A program made the position numbers and the translations under genes. From an uncultured Flavobacteriaceae bacterium (GTDB lineage Bacteria; Bacteroidota; Bacteroidia; Flavobacteriales; Flavobacteriaceae), in assembly GCA_947501845.1 (NCBI GenBank), contig CANMXP010000010.1, positions 1 through 64,000 of the forward strand: a stretch of DNA of 64,000 bases, given 5' to 3'. Below the pieces are notes generated by a model. It did no database searches and had not been told where the DNA came from. It was given only the letters and a program-made list of their open reading frames with translations. This document shows, piece after piece, positions 51,562 to 59,946 of this stretch; position 1 is the stretch's first letter; each line of letters starts with the position of its first letter.

Positions 51562-52239
51562 ATGAAAAAGAAGCTATTTAAAATTCATATGGTAGCATTA
51601 ATAATAGTGTTAATGCTGCCTGTATATGCTCAAAGTCAAGATAGTAATTTTGGTAACTGGCTAATCTATATTGGGAGTAAAAAACTTAATAAAAAGTGGA
51701 ATATTCACAATGAAGTTCAATATAGAAATTATGATGCCATTGGAGATTTGGAACAATTGCTTTTAAGAACGGGGCTGGGTTATACATTTAATGAGGGCAA
51801 GAATAATGTTCTATTGGGCTATGGCTATATTCTTTCTGAGAATTATGTAGGCAATTCAGATGAAAAAGTATCTGTTAATGAGCACAGGATTTTTCAGCAA
51901 TTTATTTCTAAACAAAATATTGGAAGTGTAGGCTTAAGCCATCGTTATAGATTTGAACAACGTTTTGTTGAAAGTGATTTTAAAATGAGGTTTCGTTATT
52001 TTTTAGCTTTTAAAGTACCTTTTAAAACTAAGGAAAAAGAAAACAGTAAACTTTATTTATCGGCATACAATGAAATATTCTTAAATACCACGAGTTCTGT
52101 CTTTGATAGAAACAGGGTGTATGGTGGTTTAGGTTATACCATAAATAAAAATATAAGAGTTGAAGCTGGTTATATGAACCAATTTTTCGAAACAACAGGC
52201 AGAGATCAATTTAATATAATAACGTTTGTTAATTTTTAA
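51562..52239 (+). CDS. DUF2490 outer-membrane beta-barrel protein
   Basis: 225 residues from the ATG at 51562 (MKKKLFKIHMVALIIVLMLPVYAQSQ, signal peptide). DUF2490 features: NFGNWLIYIGSKKLNKKWNIHNEVQYRNYDAIGDLEQLLLRTGLGYTF, VNEHRIFQQFISKQ, SHRYRFEQRFVE, VYGGLGYTINKNIRVEAGYMNQF, final Phe. A predicted outer-membrane protein that could let solutes reach the SulP pumps. Function unknown. Confidence 0.82.
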   Translation: MKKKLFKIHMVALIIVLMLPVYAQSQDSNFGNWLIYIGSKKLNKKWNIHNEVQYRNYDAIGDLEQLLLRTGLGYTFNEGKNNVLLGYGYILSENYVGNSDEKVSVNEHRIFQQFISKQNIGSVGLSHRYRFEQRFVESDFKMRFRYFLAFKVPFKTKEKENSKLYLSAYNEIFLNTTSSVFDRNRVYGGLGYTINKNIRVEAGYMNQFFETTGRDQFNIITFVNF

Positions 52240-52317
52240 ATCTTTTAAAAACCTAATAAATTATTTATTATCTTATTAGTTTCTTTTCGAAGTTAAACAG
52301 TAAATAATAAATTTATC

Positions 52318-54180
52318 ATGAAAAACTTTTTTTCAAATATAAAAGGAGATGCTTTTGGTGGCATTACTGCTGGTATTGTTGCATTACCCTTAGCTTTAGC
52401 TTTTGGAGTATCTTCTGGCTTAGGTCCTAGTGCAGGACTCTATGGCGCTATTTTTATTAGTTTTTTTGCAGCGCTCTTTGGAGGAACAAACACCCAGATT
52501 TCTGGGCCAACGGCCCCAATGACAGCTGTTAGTATGGTAATTATTGCTGGTATAATAGCGGCTAATGATGGGGACGTTAATAAGGCATTACCTGCTATTC
52601 TGATTGTTTTTCTATTGGCAGGTTTCATGCAAATTGGTCTTGGTATATTAGGCCTAGGAAAGTATATCAGGTACATTCCTTATCCAGTAGTTTCTGGGTT
52701 TATGACGGCCATTGGAGTTATTATTTTAATTACGCAAATATTACCTTCAATTGGGTATTATCCAAAAGAAGATGTAGAATTTGTGAATGAATTCAAAGCA
52801 CAGGCCGAAGAAGTTATTTTAGAGAATATTCTAAAGGATGAGGCAGGCGAAGGCATCATGGTTTTGGAAAACTTCAAAGAAACTATTACTAGAGCTGAAA
52901 AAATTTCACAGGAAGACATTTTAAAAGAATCTCAAACTTTGGCTGCTAAAGAAGCTTCTGGAACAGTTGGGGCTATTAAGGTACTTCCAAGAGCTTTGAA
53001 TAGTATTAATTGGCTGGAATTAATACTTGCCTTAGGAACTATTTTTATCATTTATGGCTTTAAACGAATTACTAAAGTTGTTCCCAGTACATTGGTAGCA
53101 TTAATTGTTATGTCTGGAATAGCTGTTGGGTTTGGTTTAGACTACAGGCCTATTGAAAAAATACCCGATGGTTTACCTCAACTTCGATTAGATATTTTTA
53201 CTGGGTTTAAATTAGGTTCTGTTACACCATATTTCTTTACAGCACTTACACTGGCACTTTTAGGAGCCATAGATTCTTTGCTTACAAGTGTAGTAGCAGA
53301 TAACATGACCAAAACCAAACACAAGCCTAATAAGGAATTGGTTGGTCAGGGTATAGGTAATAGTATAGCGGCTTTATTTGGAGGAATTCCAGGAGCTGGA
53401 GCTACCATTCGTACGGTTGTTAATATTAACTCGGGAGGCAAAACAAAATTGTCTGGTATGATAGCAGGTATTCTATTATTAGTCATATTATTAGGACTTA
53501 GCGGTGTTGCTTCTCAAATCCCAGCAGCTGTATTAGCAGGTATTCTAATAACTGTTGGTATAGGTGTTATGGATTATAAAGGGCTAAAGGCCATACCAAG
53601 TATGCCTAGAGACATTAAATTAGGTCCCTTAAAATTAAGTTCTGAAGTTTTAATTATGTTAACTGTTTTAATATTGTCAGCATTTTGGGACTTGATTTTT
53701 GCTGTTGGTATAGGCTTAGTCATAGCTTCACTAATGTTCATGAAAAAAATAGGTGATTTAACCGCTGAACGTTCTGACGTAAAACCGCTAAAAGAAGAGG
53801 CCTGGGCAGATGAGGTTGATTTCCCCGACAATCTAAAAGAAGAAGTATTCATAAAACATATTAAAGGGCCTTTATTTTTTGGTTCTACGAGCGATTTTCA
53901 GCAATTGGCAGCACAAATACCTAAAACTGCCAAAACCGTAGTATTGCGTTTGGGGCGCATGCAGTATATGGATCAATCTGGATTGTATGCTTTAGAGGAT
54001 GTATTATTAGACTTAAGAAAAAATGATGTCGATTTCTTATTTGTTGATTTATTGCCTCAGCCACGGTATATGATGGAACGTATTGATATCATACCAGACT
54101 TTATACCAGAAGCGCATATATTCGAAACATTTAAAGAATGTATGACATGGATAAAAGAAAATATAGAAGATATAAGTTAA
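52318..54180 (+). CDS. SulP family transporter with STAS domain
   Basis: 620 residues. SulP membrane domain (FGGITAGIVALPLALAFGVSSGLGPSAGLYGAIFISFFAALFGGTNTQISGPTAPM, GQGIGNSIAALFGGIPGAGATIRTVVNINSGGKTKLSGM) and a C-terminal STAS domain (about 515-612; VVLRLGRMQYMDQSGLYALEDVLLDLRKNDVDFLFVD). The insert around residues 150-225 is longer and more acidic than usual. It resembles BicA-like bicarbonate transporters. A carbonic anhydrase gene follows after 25 bp. Direct bicarbonate transport is inferred. Confidence 0.9.
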   Translation: MKNFFSNIKGDAFGGITAGIVALPLALAFGVSSGLGPSAGLYGAIFISFFAALFGGTNTQISGPTAPMTAVSMVIIAGIIAANDGDVNKALPAILIVFLLAGFMQIGLGILGLGKYIRYIPYPVVSGFMTAIGVIILITQILPSIGYYPKEDVEFVNEFKAQAEEVILENILKDEAGEGIMVLENFKETITRAEKISQEDILKESQTLAAKEASGTVGAIKVLPRALNSINWLELILALGTIFIIYGFKRITKVVPSTLVALIVMSGIAVGFGLDYRPIEKIPDGLPQLRLDIFTGFKLGSVTPYFFTALTLALLGAIDSLLTSVVADNMTKTKHKPNKELVGQGIGNSIAALFGGIPGAGATIRTVVNINSGGKTKLSGMIAGILLLVILLGLSGVASQIPAAVLAGILITVGIGVMDYKGLKAIPSMPRDIKLGPLKLSSEVLIMLTVLILSAFWDLIFAVGIGLVIASLMFMKKIGDLTAERSDVKPLKEEAWADEVDFPDNLKEEVFIKHIKGPLFFGSTSDFQQLAAQIPKTAKTVVLRLGRMQYMDQSGLYALEDVLLDLRKNDVDFLFVDLLPQPRYMMERIDIIPDFIPEAHIFETFKECMTWIKENIEDIS

Positions 54181-54205
54181 TTAAAATTTAATCAGTAAAA
54201 TAATT

Positions 54206-54835
54206 ATGAAAAACGAAGCAATTACAAAAGCAGTTCAAGACACATTAACGCCTGCTAGTATTTTACAAGATTTACTAGATGGAAATAGAAGATTTGTTGA
54301 AAATAACATGCTGGCTATAGATCATTCTGCATTGGTACAACAAACAATAGGTGGTCAATTTCCTAAAGCAGTTGTGTTGTCCTGTATAGATTCTCGCGTA
54401 CCAGTAGAAACTGTATTAGACCAAGCTATTGGTGATATTTTTGTGGCTCGAGTTGCTGGGAATTTTGAGAATATAGATATTTTAGGAAGTTTAGAATATT
54501 CTTGCAAAGTTGCAGGAAGTAAGTTAATCTTAGTGCTTGGTCATGAAAGTTGTGGTGCTGTAAAAGCTGCCTGCGATGGTGTTGAACTTGGTAATATTAC
54601 AGCTTTATTGGCAAATATTGAGCCAGCTGTAAAACAATCTTCTGATGAAGTTGAAGGTGAAGCTAATTCTTCAAATCCAGAATTTGTTTCAAAAACAGTA
54701 GAAAATAATGTCAAACTTACAATTGAAAGAATTAAAGAACGAAGTCCTATTTTAAAAGACATGGAAACCGCTGGTGAAATTCAAATTGTTGGTGGCGTGT
54801 ATATGCTTTCTACAGGAAAAATAGAACTGCTTTAA
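54206..54835 (+). CDS. Beta-type carbonic anhydrase
   Basis: 209 residues. Interconverts CO2 and bicarbonate. Zn ligands Cys60 (SCIDSRVP; Asp62-Arg64 dyad), His113 and Cys116 (LGHESCGAVKAA) are all present. ARVAGNF and the overall length fit the plant-type beta class. No signal peptide, so cytoplasmic. 25 bp after sulP, probably one transcript; its product would trap or release bicarbonate moved by SulP. Confidence 0.94.
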   Translation: MKNEAITKAVQDTLTPASILQDLLDGNRRFVENNMLAIDHSALVQQTIGGQFPKAVVLSCIDSRVPVETVLDQAIGDIFVARVAGNFENIDILGSLEYSCKVAGSKLILVLGHESCGAVKAACDGVELGNITALLANIEPAVKQSSDEVEGEANSSNPEFVSKTVENNVKLTIERIKERSPILKDMETAGEIQIVGGVYMLSTGKIELL

Positions 54836-54849
54836 TAAGCATATCAATA

Positions 54850-55108
54850 AAAAAGTGACTGTCTAAAAGCAAACACAATGTCACATTGAGCTTGTTGAAA
54901 TGTTTTTAACTAACAAGCGATATTCAATATATAGTTTAATCAATATAAAATATTATAGAAGCAGACCTGACAGGTTTTAAAAACCTGTCAGGTCTCTTGA
55001 TTATGTTTATTATGATTTTACTATAGATTTAGACAAACCTGTACTGAAGGTAGCTGAAACACTTAACTAGACAAATCAAATTATAAAGGCTTTTAGACAG
55101 TCCTTTTT
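54850..55108. mobile_element. MITE-like 259-bp element with inverted ends
   Basis: The ends are inverted repeats: AAAAAGTGACTGTCTAAAAGC (left) and GCTTTTAGACAGTCCTTTTT (right, one base shorter). Inside is a 33-bp perfect palindrome (54963-54995; arms AGACCTGACAGGTTTT) and a TTATGTTTATTATGATTTTA segment matching the 31382-31758 repeat. No transposase ORF. It lies between convergent carbonic anhydrase and cvpA genes; its right end includes the cvpA stop codon. Confidence 0.65.
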
Positions 55109-55631
55109 ATGCTTCATTGTTCGTTTCTTCTGTAGATTCCTCATCACTATCACTTCCCGTGATACTCGGTAAAATAGTTGGTACTAATGATTTTACAGGT
55201 TTATAAAGTATAGACGTATCTAAAGTTTCTTTATCGGTAAATGGTATCGTACTATTCATTCTATCAAAAACAATTAATACCACGCTTAAAATCAATGCAA
55301 TTTTAAGTCCCCCAAAAAGACCTCCTAGCAGCTTATTTATAATACCAAGCGCTGCAAAATTTGCTAATTTGGTTAATGCTTTCCCTGCTAAAGCAATTGT
55401 AAAAACAATGATTACAAACGTTACCGCAAAAGCAACAATATTTATAGAGTTCTCATTCCAATCTACTTTGCTTTCTAAAAAATCACCAGCAAAATTGCTA
55501 AAATGTATGGCGCCATAAACACCAGCTACTAATGCAACCAAAGAAGCAACTTCAACAAAAAGACCTTTCATAAAACCACGAATAAGACCAAATAAAATTA
55601 AAGCGCCTAAAACAATATCAATAATACCCAT
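55107..55631 (-). CDS. CvpA family protein
   Basis: 174 residues. Four membrane helices typical of CvpA (MGIIDIVLGALILFGLIRGFMKGLFVEVASLVALVAGVYGA, FAVTFVIIVFTIALAGKALTKLANFAALGIINKLLGGLFGGLKIALILSV), then an acidic tail. CvpA-like proteins affect colicin V production and stress tolerance, with no defined activity. A TATCTTTG -7 element lies 20 bp upstream. Confidence 0.9.
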   Translation of the reverse strand: MGIIDIVLGALILFGLIRGFMKGLFVEVASLVALVAGVYGAIHFSNFAGDFLESKVDWNENSINIVAFAVTFVIIVFTIALAGKALTKLANFAALGIINKLLGGLFGGLKIALILSVVLIVFDRMNSTIPFTDKETLDTSILYKPVKSLVPTILPSITGSDSDEESTEETNNEA

Positions 55632-55650
55632 AGTTATTTTAGAATTTAAA

Positions 55651-55691
55651 CAAAGATAAAATAATAGTCACACTTAGGTTTATTAACTTTG
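55651..55691. promoter_or_regulatory. Divergent -7 elements, cvpA and adjacent gene
   Basis: Minus strand TATCTTTG (55658-55651) faces cvpA; plus strand TAACTTTG (55684-55691) faces the gene at 55708. Both match TAnnTTTG and lie 17-20 bp before the ATGs. The 76-bp gap carries no other element. Confidence 0.6.
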
Positions 55692-55707
55692 CTACTTTCA
55701 ATTTATT

Positions 55708-56064
55708 ATGTCTAGAGACGAACAATTAAAAGAGCGCTGGCAATTGGTAGTTAAAAAACTATCCAATCAATTTGCAGATGGAGAGGTTTTAGACCTCGAT
55801 GCCATTATTTACTTAATAGGCGTGCAAGAACTTGGTCAATTAGATAGAAGTTTTAAAAAAGACCAAAAGTTAGACCTCATGCATATTGCTATCTGCAAAT
55901 TGCTTACACCATATGGGTATTATGAGCTTGATTTTGTAGATCATGATGGATGGCCACATTATAAAACGCTCGAAGCACTTCCTCATTTAAGAGCTGGCGA
56001 ACAAAGTGTTTTAATGAAAGAAGCCATTGTTAACTATTTTTTAGAAACTGAATATATCAATTAG
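55708..56064 (+). CDS. Conserved hypothetical protein
   Basis: 118 residues, no signal peptide or membrane helix, hydrophilic and mostly helical (LKERWQLVVKKLSNQF, LDLDAIIYLIGVQELGQLDRSFKKDQKLDLMHIAICKLLTPYGYYE, MKEAIVNYFLETEYI). I recognise no family. It has its own -7 element and good coding character. Between cvpA and a HAD hydrolase gene. Confidence 0.75.
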   Translation: MSRDEQLKERWQLVVKKLSNQFADGEVLDLDAIIYLIGVQELGQLDRSFKKDQKLDLMHIAICKLLTPYGYYELDFVDHDGWPHYKTLEALPHLRAGEQSVLMKEAIVNYFLETEYIN

Positions 56065-56101
56065 TTTTTGGCATTACTTTTTGAAAAAACTAATAAACAG
56101 A

Positions 56102-56743
56102 ATGAAATATAAAACTCTTATTCTAGATTTTGATGGCACTTTAGCCGACACCAAGGGAAGTATTCTACAGACTATGAAATTTGTAGCACATCGTTTTAAT
56201 ATTAAAAACTTTGATGAAAGACTTATAGAGAGTTTAATAGGGCTACCACTAAAAATCACTTTCAAAAAAGCTTTTTTATTTGATGAAAAATTGATTCAAG
56301 AGGCTACTTCGATTTATCGTAAACATTATAATGACATTGTAATCGACACAATTTCTCTTTTTGATGGTGTTAAAGACACATTGTTAGATTTCCAACACAA
56401 AGGAATGAATTTGACTGTCGCTTCAAGCAAAGGAAAAGAAGCATTAGTTAAGATTCTCAAAAAGCAAAACATCTATGATATTTTTTCATTTGTAGGCGGT
56501 GAAGAAGATGCAAAAAACAAAAAACCTTCACCTTATATTGTTAATCTCATAATAGACAAACATCATTATCTCCCAAATGAATGCTTAGTTGTTGGTGATA
56601 CGATTTTTGATATTGAAATGGGACAAAGAGCCAATGTAGATACCTGTGGTGTTACATATGGCAACAATACAAGAGAAAAATTAGAAAAACAAAGACCAAA
56701 CTACATAATTGATAATTTTATAGATTTAAATAAAATTGTATAG
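56102..56743 (+). CDS. HAD family hydrolase (phosphoglycolate-phosphatase-like)
   Basis: 213 residues from the ATG at 56102; the frame runs back to a TTG at 56081. HAD motifs: I LDFDGTLAD, II TVASSKGKE, III Lys in KKPSPY, IV VVGDTIFDIEMGQRANV. A helical cap domain follows motif I. Dephosphorylates a small phosphate ester; the substrate is unknown. Starts about 37 bp after the preceding gene. Confidence 0.88.
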   Translation: MKYKTLILDFDGTLADTKGSILQTMKFVAHRFNIKNFDERLIESLIGLPLKITFKKAFLFDEKLIQEATSIYRKHYNDIVIDTISLFDGVKDTLLDFQHKGMNLTVASSKGKEALVKILKKQNIYDIFSFVGGEEDAKNKKPSPYIVNLIIDKHHYLPNECLVVGDTIFDIEMGQRANVDTCGVTYGNNTREKLEKQRPNYIIDNFIDLNKIV

Positions 56744-56818
56744 ATAAAAAACGTGTTACGACAATGTATCTTCAAGGTCAAAGGATGAAATCCTTAACGC
56801 AAATCCCGATAAATTGAT

Positions 56819-56826
56819 TAAATTTG
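56819..56826 (+). promoter_or_regulatory. -7 element of pheS
   Basis: TAAATTTG matches TAnnTTTG, 23 bp before the pheS ATG. A small AAGGAT-GAA-ATCCTT hairpin lies upstream near 56780. Confidence 0.45.
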
Positions 56827-56849
56827 CCATTCATTTTTGAAATGACACC

Positions 56850-57869
56850 ATGATAGATAAGATAAAAGAACTCATTGAAGAAGCTGAAACCTTTAAAGCT
56901 CAAACAAAAGAAGAAGTAGAGGCATTTCGTATAAAGTATCTAGGCAAAAAAGGATTACTGAATGACTTTTTTGCTGAGTTTAAAAATGTGGCAAAAGACC
57001 AGAAAAAAGAATTTGGTCAAACAATCAATAAGCTAAAAAAAACAGCAGAGGATAAAGTAAACGCCTTAAAAGAAGAGTTAGAAAGTAAAGAAGAAGTAAA
57101 AGGTATTTACGGTGATTTGTCACGTCCTGGAGAATCTATTCAAATTGGTGCGCGTCACCCTATTTCTATTGTAAAGAATCAAATTATTGAGATCTTTTCG
57201 CGTATAGGCTTTAATGTTAGTGAAGGTCCAGAAATAGAAGATGATTGGCATAATTTCACAGCCTTAAACTTACCTGAGTATCATCCAGCACGTGATATGC
57301 AGGACACATTTTTTATTCAAACAAATCCAGATATCTTATTGCGTACACATACCAGTTCTGTGCAAGTACGTTATATGGAAAATAATAAACCTCCCATCCG
57401 TACCATTTCACCAGGAAGGGTATACAGAAACGAAGCAATATCTGCTAGATCACACTGTTTTTTCCATCAATTGGAAGGTTTATACATAGATAAAGACGTA
57501 AGTTTTGCTGATTTAAAACAAACACTTCAACACTTTACCACCGAAATGTTTGGAAAATCTAAAATACGCCTACGCCCATCATATTTTCCGTTCACAGAAC
57601 CTAGTGCAGAAATAGATGTGTATTGGGGCTTAGAAACCGAAACCGATTATAAAATTACCAAAGGCACGGGGTGGCTAGAAATTGGAGGCTGCGGTATGGT
57701 AGACCCCAATGTTTTAGAAAACTGTAACATAGACCCAACAGCATATTCGGGGTTTGCGTTTGGTGTTGGTATAGATCGCATCGCTATGCTATTACATCAA
57801 ATAGGTGATATTCGTTTACTAAGCGAGAACGATGTACGTTTTCTCGAACAGTTTAAGAGTGCCCTATAA
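56850..57869 (+). CDS. pheS: Phenylalanyl-tRNA synthetase alpha subunit
   Basis: 339 residues. A long N-terminal coiled coil (residues 1-85, tRNA-binding) precedes the class II catalytic core: GARHPISIVKNQIIEIF, GPEIEDDWHNFTALNLPEYHPARDMQDTFF (motif 1/2 region), RTHTSSVQ, RVYRNEAISARSHCFFHQLEG, SAEIDVY, GFAFGVGIDRIAMLLHQI (motif 3). Charges tRNA-Phe as an alpha2beta2 enzyme with PheT, which is not in this window. Confidence 0.96.
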   Translation: MIDKIKELIEEAETFKAQTKEEVEAFRIKYLGKKGLLNDFFAEFKNVAKDQKKEFGQTINKLKKTAEDKVNALKEELESKEEVKGIYGDLSRPGESIQIGARHPISIVKNQIIEIFSRIGFNVSEGPEIEDDWHNFTALNLPEYHPARDMQDTFFIQTNPDILLRTHTSSVQVRYMENNKPPIRTISPGRVYRNEAISARSHCFFHQLEGLYIDKDVSFADLKQTLQHFTTEMFGKSKIRLRPSYFPFTEPSAEIDVYWGLETETDYKITKGTGWLEIGGCGMVDPNVLENCNIDPTAYSGFAFGVGIDRIAMLLHQIGDIRLLSENDVRFLEQFKSAL

Positions 57870-57872
57870 CTG

Positions 57873-58316
57873 TTATACACCATATGTTTTTTTTGCACTT
57901 GCTATCTGATCTTCTTCAGTAGTTTCAGGATAAAGAATATATTTAGGGGCAATTATTTTCTTAACATCATCAATAGAAATCTTGATAATATTAGAAAATG
58001 GGAACATGCCCTTGGTCATTTTTAGTATAATGGCTTCCATAGGAGCATATGCTACATCTTTTTTAGATACAATTTCTGCTTTTCCTTTAATTTGAAACCC
58101 TTTTTGCACAAAAACATCTATAAAACTTACGCATACTTTATTATTTTCCTTAATATTTTTAACCGATTGAGGAGATGCTATGTTTGCTATAATAATAGCA
58201 TTTTCTGGATAGAAAGCAAATACTTCCTTAGGGGATACATTGGGTATATTCTCTGATGAAGATGTCGCCAACCAGCACAATACACTTCTATCAATATATG
58301 TTTTTAAATCATTCAT
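57873..58316 (-). CDS. Pyridoxamine 5'-phosphate oxidase family protein
   Basis: 147 residues. FMN-binding split-barrel pattern: LCWLATSSSENIPNVSPKEVFAFYPENAIIIANIASPQSVKNIKENNKVCVSFIDVFVQKGFQIKGKAEIV. Small proteins of this family bind FMN, F420 or haem; the substrate is not assignable. Convergent with pheS (3-bp gap) and divergent from the next gene. Confidence 0.82.
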   Translation of the reverse strand: MNDLKTYIDRSVLCWLATSSSENIPNVSPKEVFAFYPENAIIIANIASPQSVKNIKENNKVCVSFIDVFVQKGFQIKGKAEIVSKKDVAYAPMEAIILKMTKGMFPFSNIIKISIDDVKKIIAPKYILYPETTEEDQIASAKKTYGV

Positions 58317-58327
58317 GGGTTCGTTTA

Positions 58328-58387
58328 CAAAAGTAAATCTAAAATAAATTTTTTAAATCACATTCTTTAAAAAAACAAGTATTTTTG
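58328..58387. promoter_or_regulatory. Divergent -7 elements
   Basis: Minus strand TACTTTTG (58335-58328) lies 11 bp upstream of the PNPOx-family gene; plus strand TATTTTTG (58380-58387) lies 21 bp upstream of the GTG-start gene. Both match TAnnTTTG. Confidence 0.55.
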
Positions 58388-58408
58388 TGCCTTTAAACAA
58401 ATATCTAA

Positions 58409-58804
58409 GTGAAAAAAGACATCCAAATTCCAAAAGTTGAAGACGTTTATGTTGCTGTTGTAAACGAATACAATGCTATTTATAAGACTCATGACTGGAA
58501 TGCCTATATAATAAACGATAAAGAGGTCGATTTAGAAATGATTCTTATTGTTACCAGTGGCTACTCGGAAGACAAGCAAACATCGGTATTCAGAAAAAAA
58601 CTGGACCTGCTTCCCAAAAAAAGCTATGCAAAAATAGAATTGATGCAAGAGGAACTCTTTACCGTAAACAATACTTTTAAAGTCTCATTTTTCGAGGGCA
58701 ATACGATGTTCGATAAAACCTATCTGTTTAGAAAGAATACCATTAATCTAAAAGCATTACAGCCACTTCCACTAATGGATGCTAAAGGAGTTTTGGTGAA
58801 ATAA
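58409..58804 (+). CDS. Conserved hypothetical protein, GTG start
   Basis: 131 residues starting at GTG 58409; the -7 element 21 bp upstream and the lack of an ATG within the first 46 codons support this start. Beta-rich, no signal peptide or helix (VYVAVVNEYNAIYKTHDWNAYIINDKEVDLEMILIVTSGY ... KKSYAKIELMQEELFTVNNTFKVSFFEGNTMFDKTYLF). No family recognised. Confidence 0.75.
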   Translation: MKKDIQIPKVEDVYVAVVNEYNAIYKTHDWNAYIINDKEVDLEMILIVTSGYSEDKQTSVFRKKLDLLPKKSYAKIELMQEELFTVNNTFKVSFFEGNTMFDKTYLFRKNTINLKALQPLPLMDAKGVLVK

Positions 58805-58814
58805 ACCGATGCCC

Positions 58815-59816
58815 CTAATCCAATTTATCAGTTAATTTTTTAAATACTTTTTTAGGGTTTTTACCTTCATATAAAACCTGGTAAACAGCATTGATAATTG
58901 GAAGCTGTGTTTTTTTAGCGTTTTTCAAATTAAGTAAATGGGCGCTTTTTGTAGCATAGTAACCCTCTGCAACCATATTCATTTCCATTTGAGCCGATTT
59001 TACAGTGTATCCCTTACCTATCATATTCCCGAACATACGATTCCTAGAAAAAACCGAATAGCCCGTTACCAATAAATCGCCTAGGTAGGCAGAGTTATTG
59101 ATGTTACGTTTCATTTTATGCATTTTTTTAATGAAACGTTTCATTTCTCTAATAGAGTTACTCATCAATACACTTTGAAAATTATCGCCATACCCCAAAC
59201 CATGAGCTATACCTGCAGCAATAGCATAAATATTTTTAAGCATGACAGCATATTCTACCCCAATAATGTCATCGCTAATTTTAGTTTTAATATAATCACT
59301 GGATAGCTTATTAGAAATTGCTTTTGCTTTTGCGGCATCCGAACATGAAATGGTTAAGTAAGATAAACGTTCTAAAGCCACCTCTTCTGCATGGCAAGGC
59401 CCCGCAATAACAGCAATATTATCATAAGGGATTTTATGAAACTCATGAAAATGCTCACCAACTAGAAGCCCCGACTCAGGCATAATACCTTTTACAGCCG
59501 AAACAATTATTTTATTAGAAATATCAATATTAAGTTTTTCTAATTCACTATATAAAAAAGCTGAGGGAATTACAAAAATTAAAACATCGGCATACGCAGC
59601 TATTTCATTAATATCGTTACTTAGTTTTAATTGTTCTAAGTGAAACTCAACAGAGCTTAAATAATTAGGATTATGCTGCTCTTTTAATAAATGCTCTTTG
59701 GTGTAAACACTTCGCATATACCACCCAACTTCATTTAAATTTTCACAAAGCATTTTTACAATAGCAGTTGCCCAACTTCCTGCTCCAAAAACTGCATATT
59801 TTAAAGGTTTATCCAT
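58815..59816 (-). CDS. gpsA: Glycerol-3-phosphate dehydrogenase [NAD(P)+]
   Basis: 333 residues from the ATG at 59816 (MDKPLKYAVFGAGSWATAI); the frame runs back to a non-ATG at 59825. Rossmann GAGSWA (11-16), VIPSAFLYSE, VSAVKGIMPESG, VIAGPCHAEEVALE, and GVEYAVMLKNIYAIAAGIAHGLGYGDN with the catalytic Lys. Makes sn-glycerol 3-phosphate from DHAP for phospholipid synthesis. Convergent with the preceding gene and monocistronic. Confidence 0.94.
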   Translation of the reverse strand: MDKPLKYAVFGAGSWATAIVKMLCENLNEVGWYMRSVYTKEHLLKEQHNPNYLSSVEFHLEQLKLSNDINEIAAYADVLIFVIPSAFLYSELEKLNIDISNKIIVSAVKGIMPESGLLVGEHFHEFHKIPYDNIAVIAGPCHAEEVALERLSYLTISCSDAAKAKAISNKLSSDYIKTKISDDIIGVEYAVMLKNIYAIAAGIAHGLGYGDNFQSVLMSNSIREMKRFIKKMHKMKRNINNSAYLGDLLVTGYSVFSRNRMFGNMIGKGYTVKSAQMEMNMVAEGYYATKSAHLLNLKNAKKTQLPIINAVYQVLYEGKNPKKVFKKLTDKLD

Positions 59817-59838
59817 AAATAACAAATCGTTTCTGCTT

Positions 59839-59846
59839 CAAAAATA
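59839..59846 (-). promoter_or_regulatory. -7 element of gpsA
   Basis: TATTTTTG on the minus strand, 22 bp before the gpsA ATG, matching TAnnTTTG. Confidence 0.5.
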
Positions 59847-59895
59847 CACAAAATAATAATCATTGTTAAGACAAGAAAAGGTTAAGAAATTGTTT

Positions 59896-59912
59896 TTGGC
59901 ACGCGTTTTGAA
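59896..59912 (+). promoter_or_regulatory. Sigma-54-type promoter upstream of lipoprotein gene
   Basis: TTGGCACGCGTTTTGAA: the -24 box TTGGCACG matches the sigma-54 consensus exactly, and the -12 box TTGA (consensus TTGC) stands with the required 10 bp between GG and the second conserved G. It lies 34 bp before the lipoprotein ATG, a normal leader length. Whether this genome encodes sigma-54 is not visible here. Confidence 0.5.
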
Positions 59913-59946
59913 AACACTAAAGTATAAAACTTAAAAATGCTTGATT

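Noticed and set aside
54850-55108. A complete insertion sequence
   Set aside because: Only 259 bp, with no transposase ORF; called MITE-like only.
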